Positions 21,896 through 22,091 of a stretch of 22,091 nucleotides of DNA are shown in pieces. Source of the stretch: JALHOQ01 sp038144835 (GTDB lineage: Bacteria > Bdellovibrionota > Bdellovibrionia > Bdellovibrionales > UBA1609). A model generated the notes under the pieces. The model saw only the letters and a program-made list of their open reading frames with translations, made no database searches and was not told the DNA's origin. The translations under genes were made by a program, and so were the position numbers. How positions within the stretch are numbered: the first letter of the stretch is position 1; every line of letters begins with the position of its first letter. Location: the NCBI GenBank assembly GCA_038144835.1, contig JAYQON010000050.1, forward strand, positions 1-22,091, given 5' to 3'.

Positions 21896-22091
21896 GGGAA
21901 GATCCAAGAGTTTGAGGGGGAACGTAACCAAATTGTAGATCGCTATACGGTTGCCCAATTATCTATTTCTAACAAAGCGAACGAAACAGCGAAGTCTATT
22001 CTCGAACTCGCAATCAACGCGAAATCATTATGGAAGGAGCGATCACCACAAGAACGACTGGAGTTCTTAAAACTGATACTCTCGAACCCAA
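21896..22091 (+). pseudogene. C-terminal fragment of a large serine recombinase
   Basis: From the right end of the IS to the window edge, one frame is open and reads KIQEFEGERNQIVDRY, then AKSILELAINAKSLW and SPQERLEFLKLILSNP. This is the coiled-coil and end region typical of large serine recombinases, where an ILELA-x-x-A-x-x-LW block is followed by a leucine-rich helix and SN-P. The catalytic resolvase domain and the rest of the N-terminal part are absent: left of the IS lies the RelE gene and not recombinase sequence. The region between the two blocks is also shorter than usual. The frame may go on past the window. It is therefore a broken gene, with its 5' part lost at the IS insertion. 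The parent gene may have driven integration of a phage or island. Confidence 0.65.

Noticed and set aside
1..22091. CRISPR arrays, tRNA or rRNA genes
   Set aside because: I saw no regularly spaced direct repeats, tRNA cloverleaf or rRNA sequence when reading both strands.

Overview
The window reads as a Gram-negative chromosome of mixed gene content, most consistent with a bacterium of the Bdellovibrio type (Bdellovibrionota). This is an inference from style: many small secreted proteins with signal peptides, cysteine-rich exported proteins, soluble hybrid histidine kinases, a secreted peptidoglycan-peptidase-like protein and moderate GC. There is no rRNA or marker gene to prove it.

Left part (1-6712). 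A truncated exported protein and a membrane protein with a sigma-like N-terminus and an AgmX/TonB-like C-terminus lie on the minus strand, followed by a small KGG-repeat protein. Next comes a light/DNA-repair neighbourhood: a lipocalin, a four-helix membrane protein, a DCC-family (DUF393) protein, a GbsR-type regulator and a PhrB-type photolyase/cryptochrome. The photolyase lacks every cysteine expected to hold the family's iron-sulfur cluster. A perfect 24-bp palindrome sits between the divergent DUF393 and GbsR genes and is the probable operator. An OmpR-type response regulator closes this part.

Signalling block (6976-11457). Three genes in a row carry receiver domains in unusual combinations: a soluble hybrid kinase with an HNOBA/PAS-like N-terminus, a receiver fused to a degenerate short-chain dehydrogenase, and a receiver behind a domain resembling ribosome-hibernation (HPF) proteins. 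They may form one phosphorelay output system.

Middle (11475-15881). Two secreted proteins of unknown function, an extensin-C/M15-like putative peptidoglycan peptidase, a DJ-1/PfpI protein with an export signal, a small membrane-anchored protein, and a degraded fragment of a DAFRH-motif gene.

Right part (15882-20116). This is the most interesting region. A compact operon has the layout of a ribosomally synthesised, modified peptide (RiPP) pathway: a 44-residue acidic peptide ending in Gly-Arg-Arg-Cys, a GC-rich hairpin, a JmjC/cupin-type Fe(II)/2-oxoglutarate oxygenase, a cytoplasmic relative of peptide-binding SBP_bac_5 proteins, an MFS exporter and an E1/ThiF (MccB-like) adenylating enzyme. 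The last four genes overlap or abut. I do not recognise this combination as a described class.

Right edge (20188-22091). A RelE-like toxin without a visible antitoxin, a complete ISL3-family insertion sequence without target duplication, and the C-terminal piece of a large serine recombinase. These point to mobile-element activity and an IS-adjacent deletion next to the peptide cluster.
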